Below are positions 1 to 13,600 of a DNA stretch of 64,000 nucleotides, one piece after another. The notes beneath the pieces were generated by a model, which saw nothing but the letters and a program-made list of their open reading frames with translations, was not told where the DNA came from and ran no database searches. Where the stretch lies: positions 24,729,915 through 24,793,914 of the forward strand of contig CAIIXF020000001.1 of NCBI GenBank assembly GCA_903813345.2, read 5' to 3'. This stretch comes from Owenia fusiformis. Its lineage: Eukaryota; Annelida; Polychaeta; Sabellida; Oweniidae. Position numbers and translations under genes: made by a program. Positions within the stretch are counted from its first letter, which is position 1; the number at the start of each line of letters is the position of its first letter.

Positions 1-16
1 AATTTTCAACGGATAA

Positions 17-1165
17 ATATATCAAAATAGGGAATTTTTAGAAATGTGTCTGTTTATTTTTTTGAAATTAATATATTTATCATAGAAATCTACAATATTA
101 AAAATTCCAAAGTGTACATTTTGAGAAAAGGTAGTAAAGCCAAACATATTGATAGCGGTTTGGCAACCTTTGCTCCCCCATTGAACTACGTGTTAGAGCC
201 TCTTAACGTTTGAATTTTTATTTTTTATTTATAATTACTTACTCTGCGATAAAACTACTTATAATATTAATGGAAACGTAACTTGACTTTATTTCCAATC
301 CCTCCAAATTTTCCCAATCTTTTCTTGAAGAACAACTGGTCGAAAATTGATGATAAAGATGAATTTTTGAAAATCGTCATTCCCATGTAAACCAAACTTA
401 TGGAGGGGAGTGTAAGATCCTAGGAATATGGGCTTCATCACTTTCGAATTGCTCTGCAGGCGGTCTTTTGAAGATTGATATATTAACATGCGGCTCAACA
501 TAGAATTTTATAGTTTTTAACAGCTGGCTATATGAGAAATAAGAAATTCACAGAACCTGTTTGTTTTTTTAGAAATACACAATACTAGAAAATTGCATAG
601 TTGACTTTTTGAGAAAAAGACACTTTAGTAAAGCCATATTGATAGCCGTTTATAATGGGAGCTAATGGGGAATTTAAATTCAAATACAAATATCTTTGGA
701 ACTAGGTAAATGGAAAAATTGAACCCTTCCTATTTTGAAGATAATATTGTTATTGTTACATCCTAGGAGTATGGGCTTTATCACTTTTGAACTGTTCTGC
801 AGGTGGTCTTTTGAAGATTGATAAATTAACATGTGGCCCAATCTAGGTGTTTCATAGTTTCTTTTTATATATCTTTGGAACTACGTAAAAGAAATTATAA
901 AGAATTAACCCTTCTCATTGTGAAGATAATCATGTTATTGTAACATACTAGGAGAATGGGCATTATTACTCTAAAACTGTTCTGCAGGGGGTCTTAGCTA
1001 ATTATATCAAAAATTAGAAATGAAATTTTTAGAAATGTACCTGTTTGATTTTTTTTTTAAATCAATATATAAACAATAGAAATCTGCAATATTAGAAAAT
1101 TTTACAGTGGACCTTTTGAGAAAAGAACACTTTAGCAAAGCCATATATATTGCAGTTGTTTCAGT
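17..1165. repeat. Degenerate interspersed repeat cluster in 5' non-coding DNA
   Basis: Three sequence blocks recur with roughly 75-85% similarity by eye. Block A (about 17-170, 535-660, 994-1165) contains a T-rich run, then GAGAAAA and a TAGYAAAGCCA motif. Block B (about 415-525, 760-865, 945-1012) contains ATGGGC, then TTCTGCAGG and GGTCTT. Block C (about 690-762 and 868-948) contains ATCTTTGGAACTA and TGAAGATAAT. No reading frame of interest crosses them, and the short ORF at 289-501 lies inside this repeat DNA. This is probably intron of the gene that continues at 1697, or its upstream flank. Confidence 0.7.
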
Positions 1166-1690
1166 AACTTGTTGTACAAGAGGCAGATGAAAAATAGAAG
1201 AAGCGGCATTATAAAATAACCAATTTTACGCTCCCGCAATGCAAATTCTTGTTGTCCATGGACCCTGGGGCTGACCGATAATAAACATATGAACTAGGGC
1301 ATGGGCAGGCTTTGCCAACAATAATATCAACATTTGATATGCATAATATTTCAAAGAAAATGCATCTGAAATCCAGTCGATCAAAGTTTTGAACATTGAA
1401 TCCTATTGAGAGGTGGTTTAAAAGATGTCATGGATTTTACTTTTTGCATATTTGTCAAAGTCGTTTCCACGTGTGGTATTTTCAATTGGATTGATCACAA
1501 GACATGGGATACACAAAATAACACCTGAAACTGTGGAATGTCTAAGGCAACTTATATAGAATGTCATTTACCTTTTTATAAGATAATTTACCCTTACACA
1601 GGTTGCATTTTACAAATGCAAATACACCTGTTGAATTGCACACTTTTAATATGGAATGCAACATGTATATATATTAATTTATATTGAAAG
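1166..1690. other. Non-coding stretch, nothing recognised
   Basis: AT-rich sequence without a Cys-rich or otherwise exon-like open frame. I looked specifically for an EGF-type exon that could join the phase-1 acceptor at 1696 and saw none. A pyrimidine-containing stretch ending in ACACAG near 1601 could act as an acceptor, but its in-frame extension meets a TAA at 1675-1677, so it cannot feed the downstream array frame. Confidence 0.6.
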
Positions 1691-1696
1691 TTACAG
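1691..1696 (+). other. Splice acceptor of giant exon (phase 1)
   Basis: The array frame has an in-frame TAA at 1675-1677 and no ATG before the repeats, so the exon must be entered by splicing between 1678 and the array. TTACAG ends at 1696 and closely matches the GTTACAG acceptor used at 40217. An alternative AG ends at 1690. Both enter in phase 1, and an upstream exon ending in G would give Val and continue the repeat exactly. The polypyrimidine tract is weak, so the exact base is uncertain. Confidence 0.55.
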
Positions 1697-4600
1697 TGGC
1701 TGACACAACTAATGTGGCTGAAGCAACTACGGCCGATGCTACATCAGTTGATGTTACAACTACAGATGCTGACACAACTACAACTGATGCAACAACAACA
1801 GTTGCTGATGCGACAACGGCTGATGTTACAACAACAGTAGCTGACTCAACTACAGTGGCTGACACAACTACGGCAGATACTACAGCAACTGATGCTACAA
1901 CTGCAGTGGCCGACACAACTACAGCTGATGCTACAACAACAAGTGCTGATGCAAAAACGGCTGGTGTTACAACAACAGTAGCTGACACAACTACAGTGGC
2001 TGACGCATCTACGGCAGATACTACAGCAGCTGATGCTACAACTACAGTGGCAGAAACAACTACAACTGATGCTACAACGGCTGCTGTTACAACAACAGTA
2101 GCTGAGACAACTACAGCGGCTGACGTAACTACGGCAGATACTACAGCAGCTGATGCCACAACTATAGTGGCGGACACAACTACAGCTGATGCTACAACAA
2201 CAGTTGCTGATGCAAAAACGGCTGATGCTACAACAACAGTTGCTGACACAACTACAGTGGCTGACGCAACTACGGCAGATATTCGAGCAGCTGATGCTAC
2301 AACTACAGTGGCTGAGAAAACTTCAGCTGATACTCCAACAACGGTTGCTGATGCAACAACGGCTGATGTTGCAACAACAGTAGCTGACAAAACTACAGCG
2401 GCTTACGCAACTATGTCAGATACTACAACAACTGATGCTACAACTACAGTGGCTGACACAACTACAGCTGATGTTGCAACAACAGTAGCTGACAAAACTA
2501 CAGCGGCTTACGCAACTACGGCAGATACTACAGTAGCTGATGCTACAACTGCAGTGGCCGACACAACTACAGCTGATGCTACAACAACAGTTGCTGATGC
2601 AACAACGGCTGATGCTACAACAACAGTTGCTGACACAATTACAGTATTTGACGCAACTACGGCTGATACTACAGCAGCTGATGCTACAACTACAGTGGCT
2701 GACACAACTTTAGCTGATGCTACAACAACAAGTGCTGATGCAGCAACGGCTGGTGTTACAACAACACAAGCTGACACAACTACAGTGGTTGAAGCATCTA
2801 CGGCAGATACTGCAGCAGCTGATGCTACAACTACAGTGGCTGACACAACAACAGTTGCTGATGCTACTACAACAGTTGCTGATGCAACAACGGCTGATGT
2901 TACAACAACAGCAGCAGACACAACTAAAGTGGCTGACGCAACTACGGCATATACTACAGCAGCTGATGCTACAACTACATTGGCTGACACAACAACAGTT
3001 GCTGTTGCAACAACAGAGGCTCGTGTTACAACAACAGTTCCTGACACAACTACAGTGGCTGACACAACTACAGCTGATGCTACAACAACACTTGCTGATG
3101 CAAGAACGGCTGACGTTACAACAACAGTAGCTGAGACAACTACAGTGGCTGACGTAACTACGGCAGATACTACAGCAGCTGATGCTACAACTACAGTGGC
3201 TGACACAACTATAGCTGATGCTACAACAACAAGTGCTGATGCAACAACGGCTGGTGTTACAACAACACAAGCTGACACAACTACAGAGGTTGAAGCATCT
3301 ACGGCAGATACTACAGCAGCTGATGCTACAAGTACAGTGGCAGACACAACTACAACTGATGCTACAACCGCTGCTGTTATAACAACAGTAGCTAAGACAA
3401 CTACAGTGGCTGACGCAACTACGGCAGATACTACAGCAGCTGATGCCACAACTACAGTTGCTGCCACAACTACAGCTGATGCTTCAACAACAGTTGCTGA
3501 TGCAACAACGGCTGATGTTACAACAACAGTAGCTGACACAACTGCAGTGGCTGACACAGCTACAGCTGATGCTACAACTACAGTGGCTGACACAGCTACA
3601 GCTGATGCTAAAACAACAGTTGCTGACACAACTACAGTGGCAGACGCAACTACGGCAGATACTACAGCAGCTGATGCTACAACTACAGTGGCTGACACAG
3701 CTACAGCTGATGCTACAACAACAGTTGCTGATACAACAACGGCTGATGTAACAACAACATTAGCTGACACAACTGCAGTGGCTGACGCAACTACGGCAGA
3801 TTCTACAGCCTCTGATGCTACAACTACAGTGGCTGACACAACTACAGCTGATGCTACAACAACAGTTGCTGATGTTACAACGGCTGATGTTACAACTACA
3901 GTTGCTGACACAACTACATTGGCTGACGCAACTACGGCAGATACTACAGCAGTTGATGCTACAAGTACAGTGGCTGACACAATTACAGCTGATACTACAA
4001 CAACAGTTGCTGAGGCAACAACGGCTGATGTTACAACAACAGTAGCTGACACAACTACAGTGGCTGAAACAACTATGGCAGATACAACAGCAGCTGATGC
4101 TACAGGTACAGTGGCTGACACAAATACAGCTGATGCTACAGCAACAGTTGCTGATGCAACAACGGCCGATGTTACAATAACAGTTGCTGACACAACTACA
4201 GTGGCTGACGCAACTACGGCAGATACTACAGCAGCTGATGCTACAAGTACAGTGGCTGACACAACTATAGCTGATGATAAAACCACAGTTGCTGATGCAA
4301 CTGCGGCTGATGTTACAACAACAGTAGCTGACACAACTACAGTGGCTGACGCAACTACGGCAGATACTTCAGCAGCTGATGCTACAAGTACAGTGGCTGA
4401 CACAACTACAGCTGATGCTACAACAACAGTTGATGATGCAACAACGGCTGATTTTACAACAACAATAGCGGACACAACTACAGTGGCTGACGCAACTACG
4501 GCAGATACTACAGCAGCTGATGCTACAAGTACAGTGGCTAACACAACTAAAGCTGATGCTACAACAACAGTTGATGATGCAACAACGGCTGATGTTACAA

Positions 4601-7600
4601 CAACAATAGCTGACACAACCACAGTGGCTGACGCAACTACGGCAGATACTACAGCAGCTGATGCTACAAGTACAGTGGCTGACACAACTACAGCTGATGC
4701 TACAACAACAGTTGCTGACACAACTACAGTGGCTGACGCAACTACGGCAGATACTACAGCAGCTGATGCTACAAGTACAGTGACTGACACAACTAAAGCT
4801 GATGCTACAACAACAGTTGCTGATGCAACAACAGCTGATGTCACAACAACAGTGGCTGACACAACTACGGCAGATACTACAGCAGCTGGTGCTACAAGTA
4901 CAGTGGCCGACACAACTACAGCAGATGTTACAACAACAGTTGCTGATGCAACAACGGCTGATGTTACAACAACAGTTGTTGACACAACTATAGTGGCTGA
5001 TGCAACTACGGCAGATACTACAGCAGCTGATGCTACAAGTACAGTGGCTGACACAACTACACCTGATGCTACAACAACAGTTGCTGACACAACTACAGTG
5101 GCTGATGCAACTACGGCAGATACTACAGCAGCTGATGCTACAAGTACAGTGGCTGACACAACTACAGCTGGTGCTACAACAACAGTTGCAGATGCAACAA
5201 CGGCTGATGTTACAACAACAGTTGTTGACACAACTACAGTGGCTGATGCAACTACGGCAGATACTACAGCAACTGATGCTACAACTACAGTGGCTGACAC
5301 AACTACAGTTGCTGACGCAACTACGGCAGGTACTATAGTAGCTGATGCTACAACTACAGTGGCTGACACAACTACAGCTGATGCTACAACAACAGTTGCT
5401 GATGCAACAACGGCTGATGTTACAACAACAGTTGCTGACACAACTACAGTGGCTGACGCAACTACGGCAGATACTACAGCAGCTGATGCTACAACTACAG
5501 TGGCTGACACAACTACAGTGGCTGATGCAACTACGGCAGATACTACAGCAGCTGATGCTACAAGTACAGTGGCTGACACAACTACAGCTGGTGCTACAAC
5601 AACAGTTGCAGATGCAACAACGGCTGATGTTACAACAACAGTTGTTGACACAACTACAGTGGCTGATGCAACTACGGCAGATACTACAGCAACTGATGCT
5701 ACAACTACAGTGGCTGACACAACTACAGTTGCTGACGCAACTACGGCAGGTACTATAGTAGCTGATGCTACAACTACAGTGGCTGACACAACTACAGCTG
5801 ATGCTACAACAACAGTTGCTGATGCAACAACGGCTGATGTTACAACAACAGTTGCTGACACAACTACAGTGGCTGACGCAACTACGGCAGATACTACAGC
5901 AGCTGATGCTACAACTACAGTGGCTGACACAACTACAGCTGATGCTACAACAACAGTTGCTGATGCAACAACGGCTGATGTTACAACAACAAGAGCTGAC
6001 ACAACTACAGTGGCGGACGCAACTACGGCAGATACTACAGCAGCTGATGCTACAACAACAGTTGCTGATGCAACAACGGCTGATGTTACAACAACAGTTG
6101 ATGATGCAACTACAGTGGCTGATGCAACTACGGCAGGTACTACAGCAGCTGATGCTACAACTACAGTGGCTGACACAACTACAGCTGATGCTACAACAAC
6201 AGTTGCTGATGCAACAACGGCTGATGTTACAACAACAGTAGCTGACACAACTACAGTGGCTGACGCAACTACGGCAGATACTACAGCAGCTGATGCTACA
6301 AGTACAGTGGCTGACACAACTACAGCCGATGCTACAACAACAGTTGCTGATGCAACAACGGCTGATGTTACAACAACAGTAGCTGACACAACTACAGTGG
6401 CTGACGCAACTACGGCATATACTACAGTAGCTGTTGCTACAGCTACAGTGGCTGACACAACTACAGCTGATGCTACAACAATAGTTGATGATGCAACAAC
6501 GGCTGATGTTACAACAACAGTAGCTGACACAACTACAGTGGCTGACGCAACTACGGCAGATACTACAGCAGCTGATGCTACAACAACAGTAGCTGACACA
6601 ACTACAGTGGCTGACGCAACTACGGCAGATACTACAGTTGCTGATGCAACAACGGCCGATGTTACAACAACATTTGCTGACACAACAACAGTGGCTGACG
6701 CAACTACGGCAGATACTACAGCAGCTGATGCTACATCTACAGTGGCTGACACAACTACAGCTGATGGTACAACAACAGTTGCTGATGCAACAACGGCTGA
6801 TGTTACAACAACAGTTGCTGACACAACTACAGTGGCTGACGCAACTACGGCAGATACTACAGCAGCTGATGCTACAACCACAGTGGCTGACACAACTACA
6901 GCTGATGCTACAACAACAGTTGCTGATGCAACAACGGCTGATGTTACAACAACAGTAGCTGACACAACTACAGTGGCTGACGCATCTACGGCAGATACTA
7001 CAGCAGCTGATGCTACAACTACAGTGGCTGACACAACTACAGCTGATGCTACAACAACAGTTGCTGATGCAACAACGGCTGATGTTACAACAACAGTTGC
7101 TGACACAACTACAGTTTCTGACGCAACTACGGTAGATACTACAGCAGCTGATGCCACAACTACAGTGGCTGGCACAACTACAGCTGATGCTACAACAACA
7201 GTTGCTGATGCAACAACGGCTGATGTTACAACAACAGTAGCTGACACAACTACAGTGGCTGACGCAACTACGGCAGATACTACAGCAGCTGATGCTACAA
7301 GTACAGTGGCTGACACAAGTACAGCTGATGCTACAACAACAGTTGATGATGCAACAACTGCTGATGTTACAACAACAATAGCTGACACAACTACAGTGGC
7401 TGACACAACTACGGCAGATTCTACAGCAGCTGATGCTACAAGTACAGTGGCTGACACAACTACAGCTGATGCTACAACAACAGTTGCTGACACAACTACA
7501 GTGGCTGACGCAACTACGGCAGATACTACAGCAGCTGATGCTACAACAACAGTGGCTGACGCAACTACGGCAGATACTACAGCATCCGATGCTACAAGTA

Positions 7601-10600
7601 CATTGGCTGACGCAACTACAGCTGATGCTACAACAACAGTTGCTGACACAACTACAGTGGCTGACGCAACTACGGCAGATACTACAGCAGCTGATGCTAC
7701 AAGTACAGTGGCTGAGACAACTAAAGCTGATGCTACAGCAACAGTTGCTGATGCAACAACGGCTAATGTCACAACAACATTGGCTGACACAACTACGGCA
7801 GATACTACAGCAGCTGGTGCTACAAGTACAGTGGCCAACACAACTACAGCAGATGTTACAACAACAGTTGCTGATGCAACAACGGCTGATGTTACAACAA
7901 CAGTTGTTGACACAACTATAGTGGCTGATGCGACTACGGCAGATACTACAGCAGCTGATGCTACAAGTACAGTGGCTGACACAACTACAGCTGATGCTAC
8001 AACAACATTTGCTGATGCAACAACGGCCGATGTTACAATAACAGTTGCTGACACAACTACAGTGGCTGACGCAACTACGGCAGATACTACAGCACCTGAT
8101 GCTACAACTACAGTGGCTGACACAGCTACAGCTGATGCTACAACAACAGTTGCTGATACAACAACGGCTGATGTAACAACAACATTAGCTGACACAACTA
8201 CAGTGGCTGACGCAACTACGGCAGATTCTACAGCCTCTGATGCTACAACAACAGTTGCTGATACAACAACGGCTGATGTAACAACAACATTAGCTGACAC
8301 AACTGCAGTGGCTGATGCAACTACGGCAGATACTACAGTAGCTGATGCTACAAGTACAGTGGCTGACACAAATGCAGCTGATGCTACAACAACAGTTGAT
8401 GATGCAACAACGGCTGATGTTACAACAACAATAGCTGACACAACTACAGTGACTGACGCAACTACGGCAGATACTACAGCAGCTGATGCTACAAGTACAG
8501 TGGCTGACACAACTACAGCTGATGCTACAACAACAGTTGCTGACACAACTACAGTGGCTGACGCAACTACGGCAGATACTACAGCAGCTGATGCTACAAG
8601 TACAGTGGCTGACACAACTAAAGCTGATGCTACAACAACAGTTGCTGATGCAACAACGGCTGATGTCACAACAACAGTGGCTGACACAACTACGGCAGAT
8701 ACTACAGCAGCTGGTGCTACAAGTACAGTGGCCGACACAACTACAGCAGATGTTACAACAACAGTTGCTGATGCAACAACGGCTGATGTTACAACAACAG
8801 TTGTTGACACAACTATAGTGGCTGATTCAACTACGGCAGATACTACAGCAGCTGATGCTACAAGTACAGTGGCTGACACAACTACACCTGATGCTACAAC
8901 AACAGTTGCTGACACAACTACAGTGGCTGATGCGACTACGGCAGATACTACAGCAGCTGATGCTACAACTACAGTGGCTGACACAACTACAGTTGCTGAC
9001 GCAACTACGGCAGATACTATAGTAGCTGATGCTACAACAACAGTGGCTGACACAACTACAGCTGATGCTACAACAACAGTTGCTGATGCAACAACGGCTG
9101 ATGTTACAACAACAGTTGCTGACACAACTACAGTGGCTGACGCAACTACGGCAGATACTACAGCAGCTGATGCTACAACTACAGTGGCTGACACAACTAC
9201 AGCTGATGCTACAACAACAGTTGCTGATGCAACAACGGCTGATGTTACAACAACAAGAGCTGACACAACTACAGTGGCTGACGCAACTACGGCAGATACT
9301 ACAGCAGCTGATGCTACAACAACAGTTGCTGATGCAACAACGGCTGATGTTACAACAACAGTTGCTGATGCAACTACAGTGGCTGATGCAACTACGGCAG
9401 ATACTACAGCAGCTGATGCTACAACTACAGTGGCTGACACAACTACAGCTTATGCTACAACAACAGTTGCTGATGCAACAACGGCCGATGTTACAATAAC
9501 AGTTGCTGACACAACTACAATGGCTGACGCAACTACGGCAGATACTACAGCAGCTGATGCTACAACTACAGTGGCTGACACAACTACAGCTGATGTTGCA
9601 ACAACAGTAGCTGACAAAACTACAGCGGCTTACGCAACTACGGCAGATACTACAGTTGCTGATGCAACAACGGCCGATGTTACAACAACATTTGCTGACA
9701 CAACAACAGAGGCTGACGCAACTACGGCAGATACTACAGCAGCTGATGCTACATCTACAGTGGCTGACACAACTACAGCTGATGGTACAACAACAGTTGC
9801 TGATGCAACAACGGCTGATGTTACAACAACAGTTGCTGACACAACTACAGTGGCTGACGCAACTACGGCAGATACTACAGCAGCTGATGCTACAACCACA
9901 GTGGCTGACACAACTACAGCTGATGCTACAACAACAGTTGCTGATGCAACAACGGCTGATGTTACAACAACAGTAGCTGACACAACTACAGTGGCTGACG
10001 CATCTACGGCAGATACTACAGCAGCTGATGCTACAACTACAGTGGCTGACACAACTACAGCTGATGCTACAACAACAGTTGATGATGCAACAACGGCTGA
10101 TGTTACAACAACAGTAGCTGACACAACTACAGTGGCTGACGCAACTACGGCAGATACTACAGCAGCTGATGCTACAAGTACAGTGGCTGACACAACTACA
10201 GCTGATGCTACAACAACAGTTGCTGACACAACTACAGTGGCTGACCCAATTACGGCAGATACTACAGCAGTTGATGCTACAAGTACAGTGGCTGACACAA
10301 CTACAGCTGATGCTACAACAACAGTTGCTGATGCAACAACGGCTGATGTTACAACAACAGTTGCTGACACAGCTACAGTTGCTGACGCAACTACGGCAGA
10401 TACTACAGCAGCTAATGCTACAAGTACAGTGGCTAAAACAACTACAGCTGATGCTACAACAACAGTTGCTGATGCAACAACGGCTGATGTTACAACAACA
10501 GTAGCTGACACAACTACAGTGGCTGACGCAACTACGGCAGATACTACAGCAGCTGATGCTACAACCACAACGGCTGATAGAACTACAGCTGATGCTACAA

Positions 10601-13600
10601 CAACAGTTGCTGATGCAACAACGGCTGATGTTACAACAACAGTTGCTGACACAACTACAGTTTCTGACGCAACTACGGTAGATACTACAGCAGCTGATGC
10701 CACAACTACAGTGGCTGATACAACTACAGCTGATGCTACAACAACAGTTGCTGATGCAACAACGGCCGATGTTGCAATAACAGTTGCTGACACAACTACA
10801 GTTTCTGACGCAACTACGGTAGATACTACAGCAGCTGATGCTACAACTACAGTTGCTGACACAACTACAGTTGCTGACGCAACTACGGCAGATACTTCAG
10901 CAGCTGATGCTACAAGTACAGTGGCTGACACAACTACAGCTGATGCTACAACAACAGTTGATGATGCAACAACGGCTGATGTTACAACAACAATAGCTGA
11001 CACAACTACAGTGGCTGACTCAACTACGGCAGATACTACAGCAGCTGATGCTACAAGTACAGTGGCTGACACAACTACAGCTGATGCTACAACAACAGTT
11101 GATGATGCAACAACGGCTGATGTTACAACAACAATAGCTGACACAACTACAGTGGCTGACGCAACTACGGCAGATACTACAGCAGCTGATGCTACAAGTA
11201 CAGTGGCTGACACAACTACAGCTGATGCTACAACAACAGTTGCTGACACAACTACAGTGGCTGACGCAACTACGGCAGATACTACAGCAGCTGATGCTAC
11301 AAGTACAGTGGCTGACACAACTAAAGCTGATGCTACAACAACAGTTGCTGATGCAACAACGGCTGATGTCGCAACAACAGTGGCTGACACAACTACGGCA
11401 GATACTACAGCAGCTGGTGCTACAAGTACAGTGGCCGACACAACTACAGCAGATGTTACAACAACAGTTGCTGATGCAACAACGGCCGATGTTACAACAA
11501 CAGTTGTTGACACAACTATAGTGGCTGATGCAACTACGGCAGATACTACAGCAGCTGATGCTACAAGTACAGTGGCTGACACAACTACACCTGATGCTAC
11601 AACAACAGTTGCTGACACAACTACAGTGGCTGATGCAACTACGGCAGATACTACAGCAGCTGATGCTACAAGTACAGTGGCTGACACAACTACAGCTGAT
11701 GCTACAACAACAGTTGCAGATGCAACAACGGCTGATGTTACAACAACAGTTGTTGACACAACTACAGTGGCTGATGCAACTACGGCAGATACTACAGCAG
11801 CTGATGCTACAACTACAGTGGCTGACACAACTACAGCTGATGCTACAACAACAGTTGCTGATGCAACAACGGCCGATGTTACAATAACAGTTGCTGACAC
11901 AACTACAGTGGCTGATGCAACTACGGCAGATACTACAGCACCTGATGCTACAACTACAGTGGCTGACACAGCTACAGCTGATGCTACAACAACAGTTGCT
12001 GATACAACAACGGCTGGTGTAACAACAACATTAGCTGACACAACTGCAGTGGCTGACGCAATTACGGCAGATTCTACAGCCTCTGATGCTACAACTACAG
12101 TTGCTGACACAACTACAGCTGATGCTACAACAACAGTTGCTGATGTTACAACGGCTGATGTTACAACAACAGTTGCTGACACAACTACATTGGCTGACGC
12201 AACTAAGGCAGATACTACAGCAGTTGATGCTACAAGTATAGTGGCTGACACAATTACAGCTGATACTACAACAACAGTTGCTGAGGCAACAACGGCTGAT
12301 GTTACAACAACAGTAGCTGCCACAACTACAGTGGCTGACGCAACTACGGCAGATACTTCAGCAGCTGATGCTACAAGTACAGTGGCTGACACAACTACAG
12401 CTGATGCTACAACAACAGTTGATGATGCAACAACGGCTGATGTTACAACAACAATAGCTGACACAATTACAGTGGCTGACGCAACTACGGCAGATACTAC
12501 AGCAGCTGATGCTACAAGTACAGTGGCTGACACAACTTCAGCTGATGCTACAACAACAGTTGCTGATGCAACAACGGCTGATATTACAACAACAGTAGCT
12601 GACACAACTACAGTGGCTGACGCAACTACGGCAGATACTACAGCAGCTGATGCTACAAGTACAGTGGCTGACACAACTACAGCTGATGCTACAACAACAG
12701 TTGCTGACACAACTACAGTGGCTGACGCAACTACGGCAGATACTACAGCAGCTGATGCTACAAGTACAGTGGCTGACACAACTAAAGCTGATGCTACAAC
12801 AACAGTTGCTGATGCAACCACGGCTGATGTCACAACAACAGTGGATGACACAACTACGGCAGATACTACAGCAGCTGGTGCTACAAGTACAGTGGCCGAC
12901 ACAACTACAGCAGATGTTACAACAACAGTTGCTGATGCAACAACGGCTGATGTTACAACAACAGTTGTTGACACAACTATAGTGGCTGATGCAACTACGG
13001 CAGATACTACAGCAGCTAATGCTACAAGTACAGTGGCTGACACAACTACAGCTGATGCTACAACAACAGTTGCTGACACAACTACTGTGGCTGATGCAAC
13101 TACGGCAGATACTACAGCAGCAGATGCTACAAGTGCAGTGGCTGACACAACTACAGCTGATGCTACAACAACAGTTGCAGATGCAACAACGGCTGATGTT
13201 ACAACAACAGTTGTTGACACAACTACAGTGGCTGAAGCAACTACGGCAGATACTACAGCAGCTGATGCTACAACTACAGTGGCTGACACAACTACAGTTG
13301 CTGACGCAACTACGGCAGATACTATAGTAGCTGATGCTACAACTACAGTGGCTGACACAACTACAGCTGATGCTACAACAACAGTTGCTGATGCAACAAC
13401 GGCTGATGTTACAACAACAGTAGCTGACACAACTACAGTGGCTGACGCATCTACGGCAGATACTACAGCAGCTGATGCTACAACTACAGTGGCAGACACA
13501 ACTACAGCTGATGCTACAACAACAGTTGATGATGCAACAACGGCTGATGTTACAACAACAGTAGCTGACACAACTACAGTGGCTGACGCAACTACGGCAG

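Noticed and set aside
1684-1686. TTG at 1684 as translation start
   Set aside because: A eukaryotic gene would not normally start here. No ATG or signal peptide follows, and splice acceptors at 1690/1696 explain the frame start.
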